A stretch of DNA of 7,157 bases from Chroococcidiopsidaceae cyanobacterium CP_BM_RX_35 (GCA_019242465.1 JAFAVL010000597.1:1-7157), one strand, 5' to 3'. Positions 1 to 6,193 are shown, counted from the stretch's first letter. The notes: generated by a model from the letters alone, not told the origin. Translations and numbers: made by a program.

Positions 1-5
1 CGGGC

Positions 6-40
6 AGCGCTAACGCCTTCGGCTTCGCTTCGCTAGCGCT
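6..40. repeat. GC-rich inverted repeat, cyanobacterial dispersed-repeat type
   Basis: AGCGCTA at 6-12 is matched by TAGCGCT at 34-40, and the stem continues past one mismatch with CG (14-15) pairing CG (31-32). The loop is made of 'cttcg' units. Short GC-rich repeats of this style are scattered between genes in many filamentous and Chroococcidiopsis-like cyanobacteria. It lies about 50 bases past the stop codon of the leftward regulator gene and could also act as a transcription end signal, but there is no T-run to support a classical terminator. The hairpin is seen directly; the family assignment is from recall. Confidence 0.55.
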
Positions 41-92
41 ATCGCGGCTTACTGTCGGGTAATTGGAGAGGAGCCAGGTATGACAGGAAGCC

Positions 93-674
93 TCACCACA
101 ACGTCTGCTGAGTTTGAGCACAAACAATCAACTGCTTCTGGTATCGCCGCAGCATCCCCTTCGACTCGAATAGCTGGAGCGTTCGAGTCACCGTCACGCG
201 CGTTGTACTAATCACCTCCGCAAATTCCTGGTGGGTTATCCGTAACTCAATTAGCCTTCCTTGTTCCACCTCACGACCAAACTTGTGTGCTAACCAAATC
301 AAAAATTGCCACAGCTTCTGCGGAGTTTGCGGCTGGTGCAGGATGATTAGCATTTCCTCTAACTGTTGGTGATGCAAAACAAGCTTGTCTAATAATTGAC
401 ACCACAGTTTAGATGGCAGGACACTAGTCTTTACACTAGTCAAGCAATAAATTTCGTAGGGGTTGACTCGTGACAGAGCATGTCCCACAACATCCCCTGG
501 TCCCCAATATCCTGAGGTGAATAGTTCCCCTTCTTCGTTCCGGGTTAGCGTGCGGACAATACCACGCTCAATTCGCCATAGAACATCAGTTCGGGGCGGA
601 AGTCTGTCACCCTGCTCAAAGAGTTGGTGGGTAGGATGGGGAGGTTCAGCTTCGGTGGGAGCAGAACTTAGCAT
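93..674 (-). CDS. Crp/Fnr-family transcriptional regulator
   Basis: This is a DNA-binding regulator of the Crp/Fnr superfamily, 193 residues from the chosen ATG. Residues about 14-110 fit a cyclic-nucleotide-binding-type beta-roll (ERGIVRT, GYWGPGDVVG), but the usual phosphate-binding arginine cassette is not evident, so cAMP may not be the ligand. Residues about 143-180 are a winged helix-turn-helix (ITHQEFAEVISTTRVTVTRT) very like that of NtcA and related cyanobacterial regulators, so a GTA-N8-TAC-like site is plausible. A longer TTG start at 710 would add 12 residues; ATG at 674 is preferred because the added part looks unlike a conserved N terminus, although neither start has a strong ribosome site. 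A TATAAT box lies about 77 bases upstream. The gene stands alone, with non-coding and decayed sequence behind it. Family assignment is firm; ligand and targets are unknown. Confidence 0.85.
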   Translation of the reverse strand: MLSSAPTEAEPPHPTHQLFEQGDRLPPRTDVLWRIERGIVRTLTRNEEGELFTSGYWGPGDVVGHALSRVNPYEIYCLTSVKTSVLPSKLWCQLLDKLVLHHQQLEEMLIILHQPQTPQKLWQFLIWLAHKFGREVEQGRLIELRITHQEFAEVISTTRVTVTRTLQLFESKGMLRRYQKQLIVCAQTQQTLW

Positions 675-750
675 AAATAGACTTACTAGTTTAAGACAGT
701 TGTGTTGCAAAAACGAGTTTTGGACGGAGAACTCCTTGGAAAAGGAATTG

Positions 751-756
751 ATTATA
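751..756 (-). promoter_or_regulatory. Candidate -10 box for the Crp/Fnr regulator gene
   Basis: Read on the minus strand this is a perfect TATAAT, about 77 bases before the ATG at 674, giving a 5' leader of roughly 70 bases. No convincing -35 hexamer sits 16-18 bases upstream, so the promoter may depend on an activator, as NtcA-type promoters do. No clean GTA-N8-TAC site was found at the expected distance. Confidence 0.4.
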
Positions 757-814
757 CAGCCACTCCAAAGATTGCTGCTTCATTAATCTTTAAAACCGTC
801 ATGATTTATCCTCG

Positions 815-826
815 TTAAGTACTTAA
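815..826. promoter_or_regulatory. Perfect 12-bp palindrome TTAAGTACTTAA
   Basis: The sequence equals its own reverse complement. It lies upstream of the regulator promoter and overlaps the left end of the inverted-repeat element at 822. It could be an operator, or simply the AT-rich target that the element inserted into. AT-rich palindromes of this length can also arise by chance. Confidence 0.2.
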
Positions 827-965
827 GAGAGTGTCTAAAAAGCTATCTCAGTCGTTTTCTCAGAGAAAAATCTGTGTTTTATTCGTATGGAAAAGGTCAT
901 TTAGTAACTTTGCAAGTATTATGCACTTTTAGTTTTTTAGACATTTTCATAAGACCTCTCTTAAG
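822..965. mobile_element. 144-bp MITE-like element with compound terminal inverted repeats
   Basis: The outer arms are CTTAAGAGAG (822-831) and CTCTCTTAAG (956-965), a perfect 10-bp inverted repeat. Inner arms GTCTAAAAAGCT (833-844) and AGTTTTTTAGAC (931-942) match at 11 of 12 positions. The right side has 13 bases between the two arms (943-955) where the left has one, suggesting a small insertion or deletion. The middle has no coding potential but holds a small hairpin (855-869). Ends of the form GAGAGTGTCTAAAAA resemble those of some insertion sequences, so this is probably a non-autonomous derivative or a solo remnant. The ends allow a TA duplication, but the palindromic CTTAAG makes the exact boundary ambiguous. 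Confidence 0.5.
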
Positions 966-1149
966 ATTGAGACTAAAACAAGAAAATAAGAAACTGATAA
1001 GGATGTAGAAATTTTCAACTATAGTAAGACCCTCGCAGTTCCCGAACCCTCTAATGTCTTGGGTACCATAGCCTTTTTCGGATTAGGTTTCCAAATCAAA
1101 CGCAATTTAGCTAAAAAAAGGGTACGAGCAGGTATAAATACAGATGTAA
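966..1149. other. Non-coding stretch, nothing recognised
   Basis: This lies between the inverted-repeat element and the reductase remnant. A minus-strand frame of about 50 codons is open from about 1166 down to a TAG just below 1021, and contains a K/P-rich stretch followed by EGSGTARVLL. I do not recognise it and see no start codon with a ribosome site. It may be degraded sequence continuing from the neighbouring gene remnants. Confidence 0.35.
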
Positions 1150-1329
1150 TTTGAATAATTCGTCGTAGTAAGCCAGGTCAAATCGAAACAGGGTGGTGAA
1201 CATACACCAATCTGCCAGCGTGATTTGATTCCCGCAGAGATACCGCTATTGACTAAGAATTGCTTCCCAGTAGTCCAATGCCTCAAACAGTTCTGTCACA
1301 GCTTGCTCATAGGCAGATTGAGCTACAAC
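1150..1329 (-). pseudogene. Remnant of glutathionyl-hydroquinone reductase (omega-class GST-like, YqjG/ECM4 family)
   Basis: The minus-strand frame reads AYEQAVTELFEALDYWEAIL, then a TAG stop (1246-1248), then [13 protein letters not shown] followed by [14 protein letters not shown]. These two blocks match the C-terminal helical domain of glutathionyl-hydroquinone reductases, where 'TELFEALDxWE..L' is followed by 'RYLxGxxxTxADxRLFxTLxRFD..Y'. Intact members are about 310-330 residues and reduce glutathionylated quinones. Here only about 60 residues remain: the N-terminal thioredoxin fold with the catalytic Cys is absent, the frame carries a stop, and similarity ends after the tyrosines near 1165. 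Upstream (higher coordinates) it is cut off abruptly where the Uma2 remnant begins on the other strand. Identification is by eye from family knowledge. Confidence 0.72.
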
Positions 1330-1491
1330 CAGGGAAAACTAGAAATTACCATGCCACCCGAAGACCATGAGTTTGCTGCAGAACTGATTGGGCGCTTGAA
1401 AATATTTGGACCTTGGACAAAACTCGTAAAAATTTTTCTATCTCATCCAAAGTCCAATTTCCTTAACTTTTGGCTTTTGGTGGAGCGATAG
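1315..1491 (+). pseudogene. Remnant of Uma2-family (DUF820) putative endonuclease
   Basis: The plus-strand frame contains RLSYNQGKLEITMPPEDHEF followed by AAELIGRL (about 1315-1395), the N-terminal signature of Uma2-family proteins ('R..Y..G.LEIM.P...HE...LIGRL'). These form large paralogous families in cyanobacteria and have a PD-(D/E)xK-type nuclease fold; intact members are about 190-240 residues. The later catalytic part is absent: after residue R57 of the open frame the sequence is not recognisable and the frame runs into the 3' end of the BON gene. Upstream it abuts the reductase remnant on the opposite strand, so the open frame from TTG at 1225 is not a native start. It is a non-functional fragment. 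Confidence 0.65.
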
Positions 1492-1927
1492 ATGCCTTAT
1501 TAACTACGTTCTTGACACCTTTTATTTTGGTGGCCTCGGGCACAATCTTGTTCAAGTCTTGCTGGTTAGCAACCGTTCCAGCCACCGTCACAATTCCGTT
1601 CTTGGCTTGAACTGATAGCTGACTATCTGGTATGTTTGCCTCCAACTTGTCGCGAACTTCGCTGGCTAGAGCATTCCCAGTTCGGTTTGTACCCCCACCA
1701 GCTGCGTTGTTCCGCTGTTCGTTGGCTCGAATATCAGAATTAAGCTGGCCTTTACGGGTCTGGCTTTGGGCATCATTCTGGTTAGTCTGAGTTGTCTGGG
1801 CATCAGGCGACTGCGGCGATTGGTTGGTATTGTCAGGAGCGTTAGCACTTGTCTTCGCGCCACCTTGGCAGCCACCGACACCAATAACTAGAACGCTACT
1901 AAGTAGAAAGGGAATAAACTTTTTCAT
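1463..1927 (-). CDS. BON-domain lipoprotein
   Basis: This is a predicted exported lipoprotein of 154 residues. Residues 1-19 are a lipoprotein signal peptide (MKKFIPFLLSSVLVIG, then lipobox VGGC with acylated Cys20). Residues about 25-85 are a low-complexity Asn/Gln/Ser/Thr-rich linker. Residues about 88-147 form a single BON domain (EVRDKLEANIPDSQLSV, then GIVTVAGTV and a KGVKNVVN segment), a fold thought to bind phospholipid or other envelope components, as in OsmY-type stress proteins. An ATG 18 bases upstream (1945) is in frame, but 1927 is preferred because it begins directly with the basic n-region MKK. The stress-protein gene lies 72 bases upstream on the same strand, so co-transcription and a stress role are likely. 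Its exact function is unknown. Confidence 0.85.
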   Translation of the reverse strand: MKKFIPFLLSSVLVIGVGGCQGGAKTSANAPDNTNQSPQSPDAQTTQTNQNDAQSQTRKGQLNSDIRANEQRNNAAGGGTNRTGNALASEVRDKLEANIPDSQLSVQAKNGIVTVAGTVANQQDLNKIVPEATKIKGVKNVVNKASIAPPKAKS

Positions 1928-1999
1928 CTGCTTCGGCTCTCTCATTTGAGTGTTTTAAAGGGTATGAGGATGAGGAGTAATTTTTTGCACCAACTGCTA

Positions 2000-2683
2000 T
2001 TAAATATTTGGCTCTCGACGGTCAATAATCACCACATCAGGATCGCCGTGTGTAACGTTACCGGGGTAGTCGGTGCGAGTGGTAGTATCAACTCCGGGTG
2101 TGCCAGTAGCACCATAATTTGCGCGAGTAGTATCAGCATCGGGCGCATCGTAGATTCCCCATTCTTCAATCCCCTGACGATGCAGAATCGCTTCAGCTTG
2201 ACGGATTTCTTTCTCAGTCCCATCTATAATCACCAGATAATCACCCCTAGATACTCGATCGCCGTAAACCCTAGCTCTCTCTTCGGGTATTCCTAAACCA
2301 ACCAAAGCACCAATCAAACCGCCAGCAACCGCTCCAATACCAGCCCCCGCAGCTGTCGTTGCTAGAGTCGTTGCAGCAGCGCCTGCGAGCATGATTGGAC
2401 CAATACCAGGGATTGCTAAAGTCCCAAGACCTACTAACAAGCCACCTATGCCGCCTAAAGTGCCACCAGCGGCTGCGCCATAACCTGCACCCTCATCGGC
2501 TTTATTGCCGACACGCTTACTCACATCGGCACCAGCAATATTGTCTCCACGGTCTGCATCTTTAGCAACCACAGAAACTTTATCCATCGGAAAACCAGCA
2601 TTCCTCAGCTCCTGGAGAGCAGATTCTGCATCTCGACGACTAGAAAAAACACCGACTGCCCGCTTGTCTAGACCTAAAGTCAT
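2000..2683 (-). CDS. General-stress-protein-like membrane-associated protein (YflT/GSP17M-type N terminus, glycine zipper)
   Basis: This is a 227-residue protein. Residues 8-45 (RAVGVFSSRRDAESALQELR, then GFPMDKVSVV) match the general stress protein 17M/YflT-like domain. Residues about 66-131 are an Ala/Gly-rich hydrophobic stretch with repeated GxxxG spacing (GGTLGGIGGLLVGLG, GAVAGGLIGALVGLG), resembling a glycine zipper that could insert in or fold back on a membrane. Residues about 132-178 (GIPEERARVYGDRVSRGDYL and following) are a second small alpha/beta unit also seen in cyanobacterial relatives. The tail is polar, ending DPDVVIIDRREPN. GAGG-like ribosome site GAGG lies 7 bases before the ATG. 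It precedes the BON lipoprotein gene on the same strand and is divergent from HK1. The biochemical role of this family is unknown. Confidence 0.8.
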   Translation of the reverse strand: MTLGLDKRAVGVFSSRRDAESALQELRNAGFPMDKVSVVAKDADRGDNIAGADVSKRVGNKADEGAGYGAAAGGTLGGIGGLLVGLGTLAIPGIGPIMLAGAAATTLATTAAGAGIGAVAGGLIGALVGLGIPEERARVYGDRVSRGDYLVIIDGTEKEIRQAEAILHRQGIEEWGIYDAPDADTTRANYGATGTPGVDTTTRTDYPGNVTHGDPDVVIIDRREPNI

Positions 2684-3044
2684 TGTCTTGCCTCAAATCA
2701 TGTGATCAACAAAGTAAGTACGGCAACAGAACTTTTTTTGCTCTGCTTGGTACTACTTGTATCTATTTAGACTTTTTTATACAGAACTTGCATCGTTCTG
2801 GAGGTACAGTCTATCGCTCCATCAACCGAGGAGTGAGCATTATCCTATTTCAGATCTTGGCTTCTGCAAATCTAATAGCTGTGCCATTTAATCAATTTAC
2901 AGGTTGTAGATATGCAATTAAGTAGTATCACCGCAGATGAGGGTGTAGTCAGGTCAACGGAAATTGCGACTAATGGGTTCGGTTCTACGGCTGTCGCCAG
3001 CGTACTCATACCGATAACCTCGTAAGTAGTTAAGCAAGTGTAAT

Positions 3045-3066
3045 CAGCTATGCAATTTGCTAGCTG
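3045..3066. promoter_or_regulatory. Hairpin or operator just before the HK1 ribosome site
   Basis: CAGCTA (3045-3050) and TAGCTG (3061-3066) form a 6-bp inverted repeat with a 10-base spacer, ending 2 bases before the ribosome site. It could be an operator or a leader hairpin affecting HK1 expression; a 6-bp arm is also compatible with chance. Confidence 0.2.
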
Positions 3067-3068
3067 TT

Positions 3069-3075
3069 GAAGGGG
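3069..3075 (+). promoter_or_regulatory. Ribosome binding site fixing the GTG start of HK1
   Basis: GAAGGGG is followed by 9 bases and then GTG at 3085. The nearby ATG at 3093 is out of frame, so this site decides the GTG start. Confidence 0.6.
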
Positions 3076-3084
3076 TGAGTACTG

Positions 3085-4641
3085 GTGCAAAAATGGATTT
3101 TGCCAACCCTAAGTGAAATTCTAGCCTTGAGTGAGTCGGTTCCGAACAACTCTCCACTGGGTGATGTTCAGGAGCTTCCCATCTCGCTTGGGCACTCTAC
3201 AAATCAAGAGTCCGCCGGAGCTGGCTCCAGCAATTTTCTTGAGCAAGCTCAAAACCTAGTCGAGCGTACTAAAGCCGAGCACCAGTGGCAGGCGGCGATC
3301 GCAGCTTCAGAACAGATGTTGCTCCAAAGCTTCGATGCCAATATGTCATCTGAGGCAGTAGAAGATTTGCTGCCACCACAAGGGTTGATGCTAATTGGTC
3401 CAGTACCAGCCCTGAGCTATAGAGCGCTGTCAAACATGGCAACTTGGATTTTTAGTGCGGACGCGTTAGACTCAAGCGCTAAATTGCCATCTCAGCTGCC
3501 TCCGGCAACGCTCAGTTCAGAAGCTGCTCATACCATAGCGGAAGTTAGCCCTATTGAGCGAATATTACCCTTGCTACCCAGTGATCCGCTCTTGGATGAA
3601 CAATTTTGCTTGCTCTTAACAGCTAAGTTTAGTTTAGTGATGGTGTTGGGAGAAAATCCAACAGGTGTCCCATCTTTCTTATTTTCTTTTGAGCCAGAGG
3701 TGGTCGAGCAAGCATGGCAATCTCTGCGAGCGCGAACCCAGCTATGTAGTCCCCAAATTCCTGCGGACCATTTAGATAGCTTATTTGAGAGATATCACCC
3801 AGTGGCACCAGATTATCGGACAGTGACCCAGTTTAGCCGCCTACTGCTAAGGCATATACCAGCAGAAGCTAGACCTTTGCCTCACACCGCTAACCTTTCT
3901 CCCCGTCAAGATGTAGAACTACTACAGGCATTTGCGCACGAAGTTCGCACGCCCTTAACAACCATTCGCACCTTGACTCGCCTATTGCTAAAGCGTCGCG
4001 ATTTACCAAGCGATGTGAGCAAGCGCATAAAGGTGATTGACCATGAGTGTACTGAACAAATTGAGCGGATGGAGTTGTTATTCCGAGCAGCGGAACTAGA
4101 AACATCAACAGTTAAGCAATCTCTGGCTCAGCTTACAGCAATATCGCTATCTCAAATCCTGCAGCAGAGTCTTCCCCGTTGGCAGACATCAGCCAGTCGG
4201 CGCAACTTAACTTTAGATGTTACGCTGCCCCAACAACTGCCGACAGTGGTTAGCGACCCTGCATGGTTGGATCGAGTGCTCACAAGCTTGATTGAGAATT
4301 TTACCCGCAGCCTACCAGCCGGCAGCCATATTCAGGTACAAGTAATACCTGCTGGAGATCAGTTAAAGTTACAGCTATTGTCCCAAACCCAGCTTCAAGG
4401 AAGCGGTAAAGCAGTAGAAACATCCTCCGCTCCACCAATTTGCAAGTCTATTGGTCCATTGCTGATGTTCCAGCCCGAAACTGGTAACATCGGTCTCAAT
4501 CTGACAGCAACAAAGCATCTGTTTCAAGCAATCGGGGGCAAGCTCATTGTGCGGCAACGACCCCACCAGGGTGAAGTACTAACAATCTTCCTGCCGTTAG
4601 AAGTCAGCCAAGCTGGTTTAGTAGATGGGATGATAGGGTGA
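3085..4641 (+). CDS. Soluble sensor histidine kinase (HK1) with intact His but degenerate ATP-binding domain
   Basis: This is a 518-residue two-component sensor protein without signal peptide or membrane segment, so cytosolic. Residues about 95-260 contain a DICT-like sensory region (DEQFCLLLTAKFSLVMVLGE, then SFEPEVVEQAWQSLRAR) that parallels the N-terminal part of the convergent kinase. HisKA spans about 277-340, with phospho-accepting His285 in FAHEVRTPLTTIRT (codon CAC, 3937-3939). The C-terminal domain (about 355-505) follows the HATPase layout but is eroded: the N-box reads TSLIENFTR (first Asn is Ser401, Asn405 kept), the DxG motif is replaced by SQT (433-435), the F-box is absent, and G2 reads GNIGLNL in place of GxGLGL. 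ATP binding is therefore doubtful; it may be phosphorylated by a partner. Start is GTG. It ends 6 bases from the stop of HK2. No response regulator is adjacent. Confidence 0.85.
   Translation: MQKWILPTLSEILALSESVPNNSPLGDVQELPISLGHSTNQESAGAGSSNFLEQAQNLVERTKAEHQWQAAIAASEQMLLQSFDANMSSEAVEDLLPPQGLMLIGPVPALSYRALSNMATWIFSADALDSSAKLPSQLPPATLSSEAAHTIAEVSPIERILPLLPSDPLLDEQFCLLLTAKFSLVMVLGENPTGVPSFLFSFEPEVVEQAWQSLRARTQLCSPQIPADHLDSLFERYHPVAPDYRTVTQFSRLLLRHIPAEARPLPHTANLSPRQDVELLQAFAHEVRTPLTTIRTLTRLLLKRRDLPSDVSKRIKVIDHECTEQIERMELLFRAAELETSTVKQSLAQLTAISLSQILQQSLPRWQTSASRRNLTLDVTLPQQLPTVVSDPAWLDRVLTSLIENFTRSLPAGSHIQVQVIPAGDQLKLQLLSQTQLQGSGKAVETSSAPPICKSIGPLLMFQPETGNIGLNLTATKHLFQAIGGKLIVRQRPHQGEVLTIFLPLEVSQAGLVDGMIG
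3295..3302. repeat. HIP1 octamer GCGATCGC
   Basis: Perfect copy of the highly iterated palindrome typical of cyanobacterial genomes, inside HK1. Confidence 0.8.
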
Positions 4642-4647
4642 TGCTTT

Positions 4648-6141
4648 TCAATTCGACGGGGAATCTTGTAGGTTCAAAGTAGCTGCAAGCGGCAATAGGA
4701 CATTAAAGACAGAACCTTCACCCAACTTGCTTTTAACGGAAATGGAGCCACCGCAGCGTAGCAGGAGTTGTTGAACAATTGTTAGTCCTAACCCTGCACC
4801 GCCAATATCCTCATAGGCTACTGCCCGAATGCGGTAGAAGCGGTCAAAGATTTTGGGAATTTCGCTGGCGGCAATGCCAATGCCAGTATCGCGGAATTCT
4901 AACTGAACGTAATCGCCCTGAAGCCGGGAGCGCACCCAAACCTGACCGCCAGTTGGGGTAAACTTGATGCTATTGTGTAGCAGATTAATTACAATCTGCT
5001 TTAGCCAACTGCCAATGCACAAAACGGCTGGCAGATCTGCTGGAACCGTATATGCTAGCATGATACCTTTTTCTTGGGCTAAAGGTTGGTAAGTACTAAC
5101 CACTCCGGGGACAATGTCACACAGGCGTACAGGTTGTATTGCCGTCTGCTCTGTTACACGGTCAAGCTGCATCAGATCTAAAAAACCAGTAATTAGGGAA
5201 TTTTGCCGATCGCACTCAGTATTGAGCAACTGAAGGTAGCGTTGCCTTTGGGGTGGTTTGAGCTGAGGTGAACTCAATAGACTCAGAGCTGTCTTCATAT
5301 TAGTCAGGGGAGTGCGTAGTTCCTGACATAGATTGCTTAAAAATTCATCCTTGAGACGCAGCGTGCTCAGCAGTTCTTGGTTTTGCAACTGCAAGGTTAC
5401 AGCGGCACGGTTGGTTGTCGTGCTGCTCCAAATCTCGTCTTGACTACAAATCTGTTTGATTAACAGTTGCTCCAGTAGCACTGGGTTAGGTGCTGGTGGG
5501 TAGACGAAAGCAGAATCCCATGCCAATTGCTGATGAGGTGGATCTAACTGAGTAGCTGTAAGCTGGGGCTGATTTGGGGCGATCGCGTGTCTAATGCCTT
5601 TCAACACCCGCTGAATCACCCGTCCCTCAAACGAACAGATGACCCCATGTCGTGTCTGATGTCTCTTTTGATGAGGAGCTGGTATTAATCTCTTGCCCAA
5701 CTTACCTGCTGTGCTGACTCCCGTCTGTTGCTCAATGGTAGAGCGGTGAGCCAAAATGAGACTACAAAACTGGGGTGATAGAACTATCAGAAAATACTCA
5801 CGTCTGAGTTGGCTATTCGGTGCCAGTTGAACTGGAACTACTGGATATGGATCTTCGTCAGTACCCTTACCAGTTAGCAATGTTGGATTGACTAAGTTCT
5901 GTAGCTTATAACTGCAACTATAGATTGCATGAGGTACTGCAGCTTGCTCGTGATAGCGCAGAATCTCTGTGCTCCAAATCTCGCCAGGGGGGAGCTTGAT
6001 TAAAAGTGTGGCTGAGATCTGCTGCTCGATCAGTAAATCAATCACAGAACTAGCCATTGACAATAGAATTGTCGGACTAACTGGCAAGGTTTGAGGGGGT
6101 GGATCGAGGCTAGAGGCTAGCTGATAGAGGGAGAAATCCAT
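4648..6141 (-). CDS. DICT-domain sensor histidine kinase homologue (HK2) lacking the phospho-accepting His
   Basis: This is a 497-residue cytosolic protein with no membrane segment. Residues about 3-190 fit a DICT-type sensory domain (SLYQLASSL start; PYPVVPVQLAPNSQLRREYF, then LIVLSPQFCSLIL; later ICSFEGRVIQRVLKGIRHAI). A short coiled-coil-like link (247-265) leads to HisKA (266-328). There the H-box reads FLSNLCQELRTPL: the expected His is Gln273 (CAG, 5323-5325). The HATPase domain (about 375-487) is textbook: INLLHNSIKFTP (N-box), RDTGIGI (G1), FDRFYR (F), GGAGLGL (G2). It should bind ATP but cannot phosphorylate itself on the usual His. ATG start at 6141 has no strong ribosome site. The gene lies 52 bases after murE on the same strand, so may be transcribed with it, and converges on HK1. 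Confidence 0.87.
   Translation of the reverse strand: MDFSLYQLASSLDPPPQTLPVSPTILLSMASSVIDLLIEQQISATLLIKLPPGEIWSTEILRYHEQAAVPHAIYSCSYKLQNLVNPTLLTGKGTDEDPYPVVPVQLAPNSQLRREYFLIVLSPQFCSLILAHRSTIEQQTGVSTAGKLGKRLIPAPHQKRHQTRHGVICSFEGRVIQRVLKGIRHAIAPNQPQLTATQLDPPHQQLAWDSAFVYPPAPNPVLLEQLLIKQICSQDEIWSSTTTNRAAVTLQLQNQELLSTLRLKDEFLSNLCQELRTPLTNMKTALSLLSSPQLKPPQRQRYLQLLNTECDRQNSLITGFLDLMQLDRVTEQTAIQPVRLCDIVPGVVSTYQPLAQEKGIMLAYTVPADLPAVLCIGSWLKQIVINLLHNSIKFTPTGGQVWVRSRLQGDYVQLEFRDTGIGIAASEIPKIFDRFYRIRAVAYEDIGGAGLGLTIVQQLLLRCGGSISVKSKLGEGSVFNVLLPLAATLNLQDSPSN
5579..5586. repeat. HIP1 octamer GCGATCGC
   Basis: Perfect HIP1 palindrome inside HK2, in the region coding the sensory-domain end. Confidence 0.8.
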
Positions 6142-6193
6142 GAGGCAAAACTCTGTCTGTTTTTTGTTCCCGTTTCATCTGTTCTGGTTATTT

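Larger units (their letters stand above)
2684..3084. promoter_or_regulatory. Divergent intergenic region between stress gene and HK1
   Basis: These 401 bases must hold the promoters of the leftward stress operon and the rightward kinase. The stress-gene side is AT-rich, with a 9-base direct repeat ACAGAACTT at 2726-2734 and 2781-2789. A 37-codon plus-strand ORF (2912-3025) begins with ATG behind a weak AGG, but has no recognisable features and is not called as a gene. Longer open frames on either strand look like chance. No confident -35/-10 pair was found on either side. Confidence 0.45.

Noticed and set aside
1..60. CRISPR repeat
   Set aside because: Only one hairpin copy, with no regularly spaced second repeat or spacers.
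463..786. 107-codon plus-strand open frame
   Set aside because: It lies mostly antisense to the well-supported Crp/Fnr gene and has no recognisable domain; a shadow frame.
1946..2296. 116-codon plus-strand open frame
   Set aside because: Antisense to the stress-protein gene, which has a ribosome site and a recognisable family; shadow frame.
2726..2789. Direct repeat ACAGAACTT as a regulator site
   Set aside because: Nine bases twice at 55-base distance is not enough to claim an operator; recorded only in the intergenic entry.
2912..3025. 37-codon ORF upstream of HK1
   Set aside because: Only a weak AGG precedes its ATG, and the peptide has no signal, membrane segment or known motif; not distinguishable from chance.
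2683..3090. Open frames of 72-80 codons on both strands in the divergent intergenic region
   Set aside because: Non-protein-like composition, no ribosome sites, and they overlap each other and the start of HK1.
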